Under the pieces are notes generated by a model that was not told the origin of the DNA, ran no database searches, and worked only from the letters and a program-made list of their open reading frames with translations. A stretch of 64,000 nucleotides of DNA from Streptococcus parasanguinis. GTDB taxonomy: Bacteria; Bacillota; Bacilli; Lactobacillales; Streptococcaceae. Numbering within the stretch: position 1 is the stretch's first letter; each line of letters starts with the position of its first letter. Position numbers and translations under genes: made by a program. The DNA lies in contig NZ_CP133988.1 of the NCBI RefSeq assembly GCF_031582885.1, positions 1,557,501 to 1,621,500 of the forward strand, given 5' to 3'. Positions 26,325-35,369 of this stretch are shown here, in pieces.

Positions 26325-26822
26325 TCACCACACCTCGGTTCCATTTGACGTTTTTTGAAGATAATCTACTGGTTTTATCTGACCAACTAATACGAGTTCT
26401 GCTCCATTTTTTTCAACAAAGCGTTTCAACTGTACATATCTGGCAATAGTGACCAACCATAAAGTGACGATGACAGCAAGAAGAAATATCAGAACGTTCA
26501 CCACTCCTTCTCTAACATCCAAATCAAGATTCGGTTTTCCAAAGAAAAGGTCCATGGGAAGGATCTTTCTAAATGTTCTTGCTAATAACAAACCTAGTGG
26601 AACACCAATGACGGCCGAAAGATTGTTTGGAGCTTTCTTTGTAAAGACTTTATCTTTAAATGAATAGTTAGTCTGATACACTTTACGGTATCTGTCAAAA
26701 GGGATCTTACTATTGCGTTTGATGATCAATTCTTCTCCCTGATCGGTCACCAACAAAAAGAATCCCCATAGAGGCCTTTTCCCATTCAAACTGATATTAA
26801 AACATTGACCTTTTTTGATCAT
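26325..26822 (-). CDS. Membrane protein with two central spans, unknown
   Basis: This 165-residue protein has a beta-rich N-terminal part (MIKKGQCFNISLNGKRP...WGFFLLVTDQG). Two hydrophobic segments at about residues 75-90 and 110-130 and a short C-terminal tail follow. The ATG at 26822 is chosen because AGAGGA lies six bases upstream; an ATG five codons earlier has none. No family is recognised. Its neighbours are a DUF3592 protein upstream and a 64-residue membrane protein immediately downstream. Confidence 0.55.
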   Translation of the reverse strand: MIKKGQCFNISLNGKRPLWGFFLLVTDQGEELIIKRNSKIPFDRYRKVYQTNYSFKDKVFTKKAPNNLSAVIGVPLGLLLARTFRKILPMDLFFGKPNLDLDVREGVVNVLIFLLAVIVTLWLVTIARYVQLKRFVEKNGAELVLVGQIKPVDYLQKTSNGTEVW

Positions 26823-26893
26823 TGAAAATCCTCTCATTCAATCAAATATATAGAGTTGAATGTGCTTTTTTATTTTAGATAGGTCCAAACAAT

Positions 26894-27385
26894 TCAACAT
26901 AACAAAGCTAGTATGCAGACTAGCCCAAGATAAATCCCAGTCGTTAAAATCATTCCAATTTTATAAAAACCGACTAAGTCGGCATAGCGTTCGACAAAAC
27001 CAATTTGTGGCTCGTTTGGATTATAAAAGACAGTCATGGGAGACCCGATTGGGAATATCATCCGCAAATCCAGATTTTTACCTGCTCCAAGAATATAGGT
27101 TCTATCGAAAACATTTGTTTGTCTTGACTTAGAAGAAGTCTCCCTAAAATAAGCATAAGTGAATGTCTTTCGGTAGCTTTCGCTGCCGACTTGATATTCC
27201 ACCACAGGCAAGGATATAAGGAATTGATTTTTAGAATCAAAAGCAACGACTTCTCCCATAACTTTTGCGGTTGATTCTGTTTTCACTTTTATTTCACGAC
27301 GATACAAGGTGTAAAAGATGAGCAGAATGATAAGAAAAACAAGGGTCAGAATACCCAAACTAAGCCAGAACACTGTTGCTGTCAT
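26894..27385 (-). CDS. DUF3592 family membrane protein
   Basis: This 163-residue protein has an N-terminal span (FWLSLGILTLVFLIILLIFYTLY), an extracytoplasmic beta domain and a C-terminal span (GMILTTGIYLGLVCILALL). The domain carries the DUF3592 pattern: a VVAFDS strand, LPVVEYQVGSESYRKTF, and the signature FYNPNEPQIG near the end. The function of the family is unknown. It lies in a set of four small membrane-protein genes on the same strand with gaps of about 55-70 bp. Confidence 0.7.
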   Translation of the reverse strand: MTATVFWLSLGILTLVFLIILLIFYTLYRREIKVKTESTAKVMGEVVAFDSKNQFLISLPVVEYQVGSESYRKTFTYAYFRETSSKSRQTNVFDRTYILGAGKNLDLRMIFPIGSPMTVFYNPNEPQIGFVERYADLVGFYKIGMILTTGIYLGLVCILALLC

Positions 27386-27441
27386 TGATTTCTCTCTACT
27401 CCTTCATATAAACTATATGCTTCTACTATCAATAAAAATTC

Positions 27442-28041
27442 TTACTCCCCTCTTTTCAACCAATTCTGTTGCTGTGCCTTTTCAGCAAGGTCTTTTGCTT
27501 TGTTGATATCTAATGAGTTTGAATCTGATGGGGCATTGGATTCGATCTCTTCCTTCAATTCTTGTAAGGTTTGAACATCCTGAGGAGTTAAATCAGAGAC
27601 CGTGCTAGATTCTTTGTCTGTTGAACTATCTGGAACAGTCTGAATCTCGCGATCGGTTTTGATTACTTCAGTTCCTGCATCCGTTTTTGGAGCTGGTCGG
27701 TATAACATGAAGAATCCAACAATTACAATAATGAAAGCTAGGATCGATATCCCATTTCGTTTTTGAATTTCTTCCTGAGGAATTTCTACTCCCTTTGTTG
27801 ATAAATTCTTCCATTCTGGATGTTCCTCCTCAGCTGCTTTTTTCTTATAAAAGGCAGGTGCAATCAATGACTGATTGGTTAAGATGAGAGTACCAATACA
27901 AATTATAAAATATGGAACTTCACGAGAGTTGCTGAGTAATATCTTAATATAAAATACACTAGCGATTATAGCTAGGACGACATTAATTGTAAATCTAATT
28001 TTAAATTCCTTTTTCAATTGCAAATAATGTTCTTTTGTCAT
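27442..28041 (-). CDS. Membrane protein with charged C-terminal tail, unknown
   Basis: This 199-residue protein has two spans near the N-terminus (INVVLAIIASVFYIKIL and YFIICIGTLILTNQSLI). A basic loop, a third span (ISILAFIIVIVGFFML) and an acidic Ser/Thr/Asp-rich tail of about 75 residues follow. AAGGGAG lies six bases before the ATG at 28041. No family is recognised. As first gene of the small membrane-protein group it may define the promoter of the unit. Low-complexity tails of this kind are common in streptococcal surface-exposed proteins. Confidence 0.6.
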   Translation of the reverse strand: MTKEHYLQLKKEFKIRFTINVVLAIIASVFYIKILLSNSREVPYFIICIGTLILTNQSLIAPAFYKKKAAEEEHPEWKNLSTKGVEIPQEEIQKRNGISILAFIIVIVGFFMLYRPAPKTDAGTEVIKTDREIQTVPDSSTDKESSTVSDLTPQDVQTLQELKEEIESNAPSDSNSLDINKAKDLAEKAQQQNWLKRGE

Positions 28042-28151
28042 TCTTTCTCCCTTAAATTAGTTTTTATCTTCCTCTAATAAAAACAATTACTACTATCATA
28101 CAGGATTTTACTTTGGGTTTCAAGTTAACCACCAACTAGTGAAAAGTGTAT

Positions 28152-28176
28152 AAAAAAGAAGCGTTAGAAACGCTTC
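28152..28176 (-). terminator. pyrE terminator
   Basis: On the minus strand GAAGCGTT-TCT-AACGCTTC is followed by six T. Confidence 0.85.
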
Positions 28177-28183
28177 AGTTATA

Positions 28184-28816
28184 TTATTTGTCTTGCCAAG
28201 TTTCTTGGTTTTCCTTAAAACGGCGTAACAAATCTAAGCCTTCAGAGGTAATATAACCTTGTTCTTCAGCCAAATGAATCAATTCTGTGTAGTTTGACAA
28301 GGTTTCGAGTTGAACACCAGCTTCCGCAAATTTCTTATCAGCTTTTTCCAATTGGTAAGTAAAGATCGCCACCACACCAAGTACGTCTGCTCCTTCACGT
28401 TTCGCAGCTGCAACAGCATCCAAAACAGAACCACCAGTAGAAATCAAATCTTCCACTACCACCATCTTTTGACCTTGTGGTACACGGCCTTCGATTTGGT
28501 TTCCAGCACCGTGGTCTTTTGGTTTGCTACGGATGTAAGCAAAAGGAAGGTTCATTTTGTCCGCAATAATGGCTCCATGAGGAATCCCCGCAGTTGCTGT
28601 CCCCGCAATGACTTCTACTTCAGGGAAAGCTTCCTTGATTTTGTCCACGAATCCATTCTCAATCAAGGTACGAGTTTCTGGATAAGCAAGGGTCACGCGG
28701 TTATCCGTATAAATAGGGGACTTGATCCCTGAAGCCCAAGTAAAAGGTTCTTCTGGTTTCAAATAAACGGCTTCAATTTTTAGAAGATGGCTGGCAATAT
28801 CTTTAGCTAATGACAT
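28184..28816 (-). CDS. pyrE: Orotate phosphoribosyltransferase
   Basis: PyrE joins orotate to PRPP to form OMP. The 210-residue protein has the PRPP loop [17 protein letters not shown] and the orotate-side [12 protein letters not shown] and [11 protein letters not shown]. It normally follows pyrF in streptococci, as here, but the two are separated by a 260-bp hairpin-rich spacer (see repeat entries). No PyrR-type loop is present in this spacer, so pyrE probably depends on read-through from the pyrF unit. A terminator follows. Confidence 0.95.
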   Translation of the reverse strand: MSLAKDIASHLLKIEAVYLKPEEPFTWASGIKSPIYTDNRVTLAYPETRTLIENGFVDKIKEAFPEVEVIAGTATAGIPHGAIIADKMNLPFAYIRSKPKDHGAGNQIEGRVPQGQKMVVVEDLISTGGSVLDAVAAAKREGADVLGVVAIFTYQLEKADKKFAEAGVQLETLSNYTELIHLAEEQGYITSEGLDLLRRFKENQETWQDK

Positions 28817-28900
28817 GATAACTCCTTTTTACGATTTTAATCATATACGAATTAAATCCAAAATAGATTTAAAAAACAATTTTACAGGTTAGTGAGTAAG

Positions 28901-29074
28901 TTAGAGTAGGTCCCATCGGACTTTCGAACTACAAAAGTTCCACTTTTAGTAGCGATTGGTATTCCGACGATTTAGAGGATAAAACGATTATTTTTATCCT
29001 CTAAATCTAGTGAATGCGTTAGGGAAGGTCCTATAGGACTTCCCGTAGAGCTACAAAAGTTCCACTTTTAGTAG
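28901..29074. repeat. Composite hairpin repeat between pyrF and pyrE
   Basis: Two similar units of about 55 bp flank a perfect hairpin. Each unit has an AGGTCC...GGACTT hairpin followed by an exact 24-bp direct repeat that starts CTACAAAAGTTCC. This repeat (28929-28952 and 29051-29074) is itself an inverted repeat. Between the units a 16-bp perfect stem (28969-28984 with 28992-29007) has a seven-base loop. The region has no gene and lies in the 260-bp pyrF-pyrE spacer. It may be a small non-autonomous element or RNA-processing signal. Confidence 0.7.
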
Positions 29075-29077
29075 CTC

Positions 29078-29770
29078 TTACGCATTCCACTGTCTCTTAA
29101 TTTCATGGTAAGCGTCCCATGGGTTTTCTGCTTGAATAATGGGGCGTCCAACAACAATATAATCCGATCCAATTTTATGGGCTTCTTGTGGCGTCATAAC
29201 CCGTTTTTGGTCGCCGATTTCAGCTCCTGCAGGACGAATCCCTGGTGTGACACAGACAAAGTCTGATGAAGTGGCATCTTTGATCAAGGCTACTTCATGG
29301 GCTGAGCAGACCACGCCGTCCAAGCCAGCTTCTTGAGCCTTGCGAGCATAATTAACGACTGATTCTTGGACCGTTGTTTGGATGTTTTGGCAATCACGCA
29401 TGTCTTCTTCACTGGTCGAAGTCAACTGGGTTACGGCTACCAACTTAGCTCCTTCACCAAGAGCTGCTTTGGCTTCGCGCATCATCTCTACACCACCGGC
29501 TGCGTGAACCGTCACCATATCCACTCCGAAAGTACCCAATACAGACATAGCTGATTTGACTGTATTTGGGATATCGTGTAATTTTAAATCAAGGAAGATA
29601 CTGTGTCCAAGCCCTTTGAGGTAGTGTACAATTTCAGGACCAACTGCATAGAAAAATTCCATACCGATTTTTACAAATAGTTTTTCATCTTCTGGAAAAT
29701 GCTCTAAAAAGTGTTTGACATCCTCGAAAGCTGGGAAGTCAAGGGCAATAATAGGACGTTCTTCACGCAT
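29078..29770 (-). CDS. pyrF: Orotidine 5'-phosphate decarboxylase
   Basis: PyrF decarboxylates OMP to UMP, the last step of the pathway. The 230-residue TIM-barrel enzyme starts [18 protein letters not shown], carries the catalytic Asp-x-Lys-x-x-Asp in [12 protein letters not shown], and ends with the phosphate-binding [10 protein letters not shown]. The start at 29770 is chosen because AAAAGGAG lies seven bases upstream and because a more distant start would read through the attenuator terminator. The gene follows a PyrR-type attenuator, so expression should fall when UMP is high. Confidence 0.95.
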   Translation of the reverse strand: MREERPIIALDFPAFEDVKHFLEHFPEDEKLFVKIGMEFFYAVGPEIVHYLKGLGHSIFLDLKLHDIPNTVKSAMSVLGTFGVDMVTVHAAGGVEMMREAKAALGEGAKLVAVTQLTSTSEEDMRDCQNIQTTVQESVVNYARKAQEAGLDGVVCSAHEVALIKDATSSDFVCVTPGIRPAGAEIGDQKRVMTPQEAHKIGSDYIVVGRPIIQAENPWDAYHEIKRQWNA

Positions 29771-29805
29771 GGTTTTCTCCTTTTGATGGGTGACATTTTT
29801 TCCAC

Positions 29806-29897
29806 AAAAAAACCTTGCTCGAGGCAAGGTTACACGAAAATTAGGTAGGAAAAACTACCATGATTCACCGTCTAGACCTTAGGAGCCTCTCTGGACT
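29806..29897 (-). promoter_or_regulatory. PyrR-dependent attenuator upstream of pyrF
   Basis: On the minus strand the conserved PyrR-binding loop AGTCCAGAGAGGCT (29897-29884) is followed by a terminator with stem AACCTTGC/GCAAGGTT and a T-run (29831-29806). PyrR bound to UMP would favour the terminator and lower pyrF-pyrE transcription. Confidence 0.85.
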
Positions 29898-29949
29898 GCT
29901 TTAAAGGTTTTTATTTATTGTAGTACGATATTTGGGAAAAGTCAAGGAT

Positions 29950-30897
<948 letters not shown>

Positions 30898-31704
30898 CTA
30901 CATCACAATCGTACCGGTTTCAAAGACCGGTCCGTCTTCGCACACGCGCTTATTGGCTGCTTGGCTTGCATTTTCCAGATGAACCACACAGGCATAGCAA
31001 GCCCCCATCCCACAACCCATACGCGATTCCATGGAAATGTAGGCACGAGGGTGGTCATAGAACTTGCTGTTGACGTATTTGAGCATGCCAGGTGCTCCAC
31101 AGGAATAGATGGCATCAAACTCCTGGTCCATCTGGTCAACGATGGTGGAGACATATCCCTTTGTGCCATAAGATCCATCGTCAGTTGTCACAGTAACATT
31201 AGCTACCTGAGAAAGCTCTTCTTCCAAAATGACGGCTTCTTTGGTCGCAAAACCGACAACCACTTCAACTTCCACTCCTTGCTCATGTAGTTGTTTAGCA
31301 ACTTGGACCAAGGGAGGCACTCCAATCCCGCCACCGATGATCAAAGCACGCGCCCCTTGACCAAGACCTTTTAGGTCAAAGCCATTTCCTTGTGGGCCCA
31401 TGACACTGAGGAAGCTACCGACAGGCAAGTGAGAAAAGATGGCCGTTCCGCCTCCTTCTACCCGATAGATGAGGCGACAGGTCTGGCTGTCTGGATCAAT
31501 CTCTGAGATAGAAATGGGACGGCGAAGGAGCTTTGCCCCATCCGGTACGCGGATATGAAGGAATTGACCTGGAACCATCTGTTCCACCATTTCCCCCTTC
31601 AATACCATCGAAAAAATCCGTGGCGCAATCTCTTCTTGAGCGATTAACTCCATGTCTTCCATCATGATTTTTCCAAACCGTTTCTTACAGCTGTCACTGA
31701 CCAT
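30898..31704 (-). CDS. pyrK: Dihydroorotate dehydrogenase B, electron-transfer subunit
   Basis: PyrK carries FAD and a [2Fe-2S] cluster and links dihydroorotate oxidation to NAD reduction. The approximately 268-residue product has the flavin-binding LRRPISISEID, the NAD-binding GGGIGVPPLVQ, and four cluster cysteines in RMGCGMGACYACVVH and KRVCEDGPVF. The ATG at 31704 has GAGGAAACC before it. The longer frame to 31749 would overlap the terminator and is rejected; starts at 31665 or 31662 are also possible. A PyrR attenuator lies just upstream. Confidence 0.92.
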   Translation of the reverse strand: MVSDSCKKRFGKIMMEDMELIAQEEIAPRIFSMVLKGEMVEQMVPGQFLHIRVPDGAKLLRRPISISEIDPDSQTCRLIYRVEGGGTAIFSHLPVGSFLSVMGPQGNGFDLKGLGQGARALIIGGGIGVPPLVQVAKQLHEQGVEVEVVVGFATKEAVILEEELSQVANVTVTTDDGSYGTKGYVSTIVDQMDQEFDAIYSCGAPGMLKYVNSKFYDHPRAYISMESRMGCGMGACYACVVHLENASQAANKRVCEDGPVFETGTIVM

Positions 31705-31728
31705 TGGTTTCCTCTTCTTTCTTCCAGC

Positions 31729-31824
31729 AAAAAGACCTCGCAAAAGCAAGGTCCTACAAATGATCAGCTAGACTCGGTCCGCTGATCTTTTTTCTGTCTT
31801 TCCTTGCAGGCCTCTCTGGACCCC
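31729..31824 (-). promoter_or_regulatory. PyrR-dependent attenuator upstream of pyrK
   Basis: On the minus strand GGGTCCAGAGAGGCCTGC (PyrR loop, 31823-31806) is followed by a GATCAGC/GCTGATC hairpin and a terminator, GACCTTGC-TTTT-GCGAGGTC plus T-run, ending at 31729. It has the same layout as the pyrF attenuator with diverged sequence. Confidence 0.85.
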
Positions 31825-31889
31825 TTAAAGGTTTAAATTTTTCTCATTATATCGCGCTACTGGTCGCTTGTCAAGTAGAAATCGGTGAC

Positions 31890-33302
31890 TTAAGAAGATT
31901 TCTTGGGATCAAAATCTTCTGGGATCGGTTTGATGTATTGCATGGCGATTCGGTTCTCAGGCTTGCGATCAACCAAGTAAAGAACCAATAAGAAGACCCA
32001 TTCCAAGGGTTTCATTAGGTAGTAAATCAGGTCCATAGCCCACTTCTTCTTGATATGTTTAGCAAAAGGATAGCCATAGCGGTCATAATTGCGACGTAAG
32101 AAGCGATGGAAACGTGGCGTCTTTTCTTCTAGCACCTGTTCAAAGGCATTGGCGATACAGAGTTGGCGATTAACCACAACAGGATGACCATGCCGGACTC
32201 CCATCCGCTGGGGCTTGACTACCTTTTTATGGCCACCAGCCGCAACCGTACAGAGATAATGCTCATCAATGATGAGATTCTGAGGAGGGATCTTTTGCGA
32301 GAAGGCCCAGTCTGCTGTATTGGTCCAGGCCTTGATCATGGAATCTGGTTGTTGCCCAAAGAGCATGAGAATGAGGACGACGAGAGCCAGCGTCGGAAGG
32401 GCAAGCAGAACCGCTAGCCAAGGCCAGTTACGTGACTTGTTTAAGAGCTGATGGAAATACTGAAGCAGACGATTCTCATAGGTGATCTCTGTTCGATCTT
32501 CTTGCCACTCCTTGATACGAACCCATAAGAGATTTATGGAATAGATCAGTAAGAAAAAGGTGTGAAAACTTGCTACCTGCAGCTGATTATCAAAAACTAA
32601 TAAGAGAACCACTCCCCCCAGAATGCCACTAATACAGAAGATATTAGCTAATGGAGAGAGGGAATTCGCATCCCGATAGGTATAGGTGATCAAGGCTAGC
32701 AAGGTGAGAGCAGCAAAGGTGAAGAAGGTTGGATATGCGCCAGACCAGATCAGGGCGTGCTTCTGCGAATTAACCAGGGGTTCACTCCAATCGTAAAAGG
32801 TCATCTCTTTCACGATGAAAATGAAAATCGCTTCTAGAAAGCAACCAAAGAGACCAAACCAAAGAACGATTGTTGGCTGTTTCTTTTTCTTTTTGACAGG
32901 CTCAGGACTCGGTGATTCAGTTGTGAATGCGTCTTCTTCTCCCTTCTCTGGTCCTCTCTCTTCAAACAGATCCGGATCTTTGAGAGCTTCTTCCTCTGCT
33001 TCCTTAAACTGGATGCTGGACCACCGCCCGATCCCATAGATGATGACAAAAATATTGGGTACAAAAAGGGCTAAGGTCACACCATAGGGCAAGATCTCCA
33101 TGGTGAAGGCAATGATCTCCCAAACACTAAATTGAATGAATGGATCCGATATTGCGTAGAACGACTGACTAATGACAAAATAGATGTAAAAGGCCAATAG
33201 AATCAAAGCATTGGTCACAAAATTGATCTGTAACAGACCGGCTGTAAAATGGGTTTCCAATTCCTTATCCTTTTTCTTATACCAGGAAACGAGTTTTTTC
33301 AT
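31890..33302 (-). CDS. DUF6688-like multispanning membrane protein
   Basis: This 470-residue protein has about nine hydrophobic segments. They are interrupted by a cytoplasmic acidic/proline loop at about residues 100-145 and a long C-terminal soluble region. The latter has LIIDEHYLCTVAAGGHKKVV, MGVRHGHPVVVNRQLCIANA and the RFHRFLRRNYDRYGYP segment, a pattern I associate with DUF6688 proteins of Firmicutes. Function is unknown. It stands alone between the pyrK leader and a divergent LysR regulator. The conserved Asp-Glu-His and Cys-containing core suggests an enzymatic domain on the cytoplasmic side, which is inference. Confidence 0.6.
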   Translation of the reverse strand: MKKLVSWYKKKDKELETHFTAGLLQINFVTNALILLAFYIYFVISQSFYAISDPFIQFSVWEIIAFTMEILPYGVTLALFVPNIFVIIYGIGRWSSIQFKEAEEEALKDPDLFEERGPEKGEEDAFTTESPSPEPVKKKKKQPTIVLWFGLFGCFLEAIFIFIVKEMTFYDWSEPLVNSQKHALIWSGAYPTFFTFAALTLLALITYTYRDANSLSPLANIFCISGILGGVVLLLVFDNQLQVASFHTFFLLIYSINLLWVRIKEWQEDRTEITYENRLLQYFHQLLNKSRNWPWLAVLLALPTLALVVLILMLFGQQPDSMIKAWTNTADWAFSQKIPPQNLIIDEHYLCTVAAGGHKKVVKPQRMGVRHGHPVVVNRQLCIANAFEQVLEEKTPRFHRFLRRNYDRYGYPFAKHIKKKWAMDLIYYLMKPLEWVFLLVLYLVDRKPENRIAMQYIKPIPEDFDPKKSS

Positions 33303-33545
33303 AAGATCTCCTCAATCCTTTTTTTACCATTCTATCAATCAAATCTCTCCTTGAGCAAGGCAAAACTGTATTTCTCCATCAAAATCAGTCCCCAGATGTA
33401 GATTTTGTTTCCAATCTTCTATTTTTTAACTATTTGATCTAGCCTAATTTCTATTACCTCCCTCAGCCTGCGTTATTCTCTGATACAGTCCTTGAAAAAC
33501 CACATTTTACGGGAAAAACGCGCTTTTTTATGTTAAAATAAAAGC

Positions 33546-34454
33546 ATGAGAATACAACAATTACAATACATTATCAAAATCGTCGAAACCGGCTCTATGA
33601 ATGAGGCCGCAAAACAACTCTTCATCACGCAACCTAGCCTTTCCAATGCCGTTAAGGACTTGGAAAATGAGATGGGGATTGAAATCTTTATCCGAAATCC
33701 TAAAGGGATCACTTTGACCCGCGATGGGATGGAGTTTCTCTCTTATGCCCGCCAGGTGGTGGAGCAGATCGACCTCTTGTCCGAGCGCTATAAAAATCCT
33801 GTGGGTTCTCGTGAGCTTTTCAGCGTCTCTTCACAGCACTATGCCTTCGTGGTTGAGGCCTTCGTTTCACTATTGAAGAAAAGCGACATGGAAAAATACG
33901 AGCTCTTCCTACGGGAGACGCGGACTTGGGAGATCATCGATGACGTCAAGAATTTCCGAAGCGAGGTTGGCGTACTCTTTTTAAATAGCTACAACCGGGA
34001 TGTCCTCTCTAAGATGCTGGATGATAATCACCTGATTGCCACCCACCTCTTTACTGCGCAACCTCATATCTTTGTCAGCAAGACCAATCCTCTTGCCAAG
34101 AAGGAGATCGTCCACTTGTCAGATCTGGAAGATTTCCCATACCTTAGCTATGACCAAGGGACCCACAACTCCTTCTACTTCTCAGAAGAGATTCTCTCTC
34201 AAGAGCATCATAAGAAATCCATCGTCGTCAGTGACCGGGCGACCCTCTTTAATCTCTTGATTGGTCTGGATGGCTACACCATTGCGACCGGGATTCTCAA
34301 CAGCAATCTCAACGGAGATAACATCGTCTCCATTCCCCTTGATATCGAAGACCCGATCGAGCTGGTCTACATCAAACATGAAAAAACAGCCCTCTCAAAA
34401 ATGGGAGAAAAATTCATCGAGTACTTGCTTGAGGAAGTGAAGTTTGATAAATAA
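33546..34454 (+). CDS. LysR-family regulator, CysR/FhuR-like group
   Basis: This 302-residue LysR regulator has an N-terminal winged helix-turn-helix (MRIQQLQYIIKIVETGSMNE, then FITQPSLSNAVKDLE) and a two-lobed effector domain. The sequence closely resembles the streptococcal CysR/MetR/HomR-type regulators of sulfur amino acid supply, which sense O-acetyl-serine-like ligands. The precise member is not certain. The plus-strand start follows TATGTTAAAATAAAAGC, a possible -10 region, with a very short leader. It is divergent from the DUF6688-like gene. Its targets are not in the window, as far as can be seen. Confidence 0.8.
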   Translation: MRIQQLQYIIKIVETGSMNEAAKQLFITQPSLSNAVKDLENEMGIEIFIRNPKGITLTRDGMEFLSYARQVVEQIDLLSERYKNPVGSRELFSVSSQHYAFVVEAFVSLLKKSDMEKYELFLRETRTWEIIDDVKNFRSEVGVLFLNSYNRDVLSKMLDDNHLIATHLFTAQPHIFVSKTNPLAKKEIVHLSDLEDFPYLSYDQGTHNSFYFSEEILSQEHHKKSIVVSDRATLFNLLIGLDGYTIATGILNSNLNGDNIVSIPLDIEDPIELVYIKHEKTALSKMGEKFIEYLLEEVKFDK

Positions 34455-34459
34455 AAAAG

Positions 34460-34635
34460 GAGGCTGGGACAAAAGTCCTAGCCTCTCAATTATTTTTGGA
34501 TTGTCGAGCAAGACGCAGTGGTTGAGTGGGCTCTACTACGCTGATTTCATCAGCTTTTACAGCCCTACTCAACTGTGCGGAGGTGGGACGACGAAATCGA
34601 ATTCTAACGAATGACCGATTTCTGTCCCACTCTCT
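34460..34635 (+). repeat. 176-bp structured intergenic repeat, copy 1
   Basis: This copy is identical to 41803-41978 except for two bases. Three stems are visible. A 5' hairpin has GAGGCTGGGAC pairing with GTCCTAGCCTC. A central hairpin has GTTGAGTGGGCT pairing with AGCCCTACTCAAC and an inner GCTGAT/ATCAGC. A 3' hairpin has GTGGGAC...GAAATCG pairing with CGATTTC...GTCCCAC. It lies between the convergent LysR and sir2 genes, where the first and last hairpins can act as terminators. Confidence 0.88.
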
Positions 34636-34637
34636 TT

Positions 34638-35369
34638 TTATTGTCTTAATTGTGAAAATACTTGGCCAATTTTTCCTTCGATGACCAGGTCTGCTTGCTT
34701 GTCTTGTGGGATACTGGTTTTATTGATGACAACCAGCTTCTTCCCTCGGAAATACTGGATCAAGCTAGCTGCTGGGTAGACCACAAGAGAGGTACCACCG
34801 ATAATCAGCAAATCAGCCTCTTGGATGGCTTGGGCTGCTTGGCTAAAGACGTCCATATCGAGAGGTTCCTCGTAAAGCGTCACATCAGGCTTGACCACCT
34901 TGCTGCAGTCCAGACAGTGTGGAACCGGGCCTTCCAAAGCTAGAAAGGCCTCCAAATCATAAAATCGCTGGCAACCCGTACAGTAATTGCAGTCGGCACT
35001 GCCATGGAGCTTCAAAACTTTTTTAGAACCAGCCATTTCATGGAGACTATCGATATTTTGTGTCACCACTGCCTTGAGCTTACCGGTCTCTTCAAGCCGA
35101 GCCAGATACCGATGGGCTGTATTGGGCTTGGCATCTGGGTAGAGCAAGTACTTCTTATAAAAGTCGAAAAAGTCCTCTGGATAGCGCTCAAACATGGTGT
35201 GGGAGACCAGTTGCTCAGCTGTCAAATGCCGTCCCACCTGAACACTATAGACCCCATCTGAGCTTCGAAAATCTGGAATATTTGACTCCGTGGAAACTCC
35301 TGCCCCTCCGAAAAACACGATCCGTTGACTCTGATCAATCATCTCCTGTAGTTGAGCAATCTTATCCAT
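34638..35369 (-). CDS. Sir2-family NAD-dependent protein deacylase
   Basis: This 243-residue sirtuin removes acyl groups from lysine at the cost of NAD. Motifs are the NAD-binding GAGVSTESNIPDFRS, TQNIDSLHE with the catalytic His in LKLHGSADC, and IIGGTSLVVYPA. Zinc-type cysteines are in CNYCTGC and CLDC. It starts directly after the stop of the HEPN-motif gene (no gap), whose last codons supply the AAAGGAGAAG ribosome site. The pair sits downstream of deoD. A defence or stress role in company with the HEPN protein is possible but not shown; a housekeeping CobB-like role is the default. Confidence 0.9.
   Translation of the reverse strand: MDKIAQLQEMIDQSQRIVFFGGAGVSTESNIPDFRSSDGVYSVQVGRHLTAEQLVSHTMFERYPEDFFDFYKKYLLYPDAKPNTAHRYLARLEETGKLKAVVTQNIDSLHEMAGSKKVLKLHGSADCNYCTGCQRFYDLEAFLALEGPVPHCLDCSKVVKPDVTLYEEPLDMDVFSQAAQAIQEADLLIIGGTSLVVYPAASLIQYFRGKKLVVINKTSIPQDKQADLVIEGKIGQVFSQLRQ

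Noticed and set aside
28845..28860. TACGAATT near pyrE as a ComX (cin-box) promoter
   Set aside because: It matches only part of the TACGAATA core, lacks the T-rich extension and does not point to a late-competence gene.
31705..31749. Longer pyrK start at 31749
   Set aside because: Its first codons overlap the attenuator terminator and it has no ribosome site at good distance.
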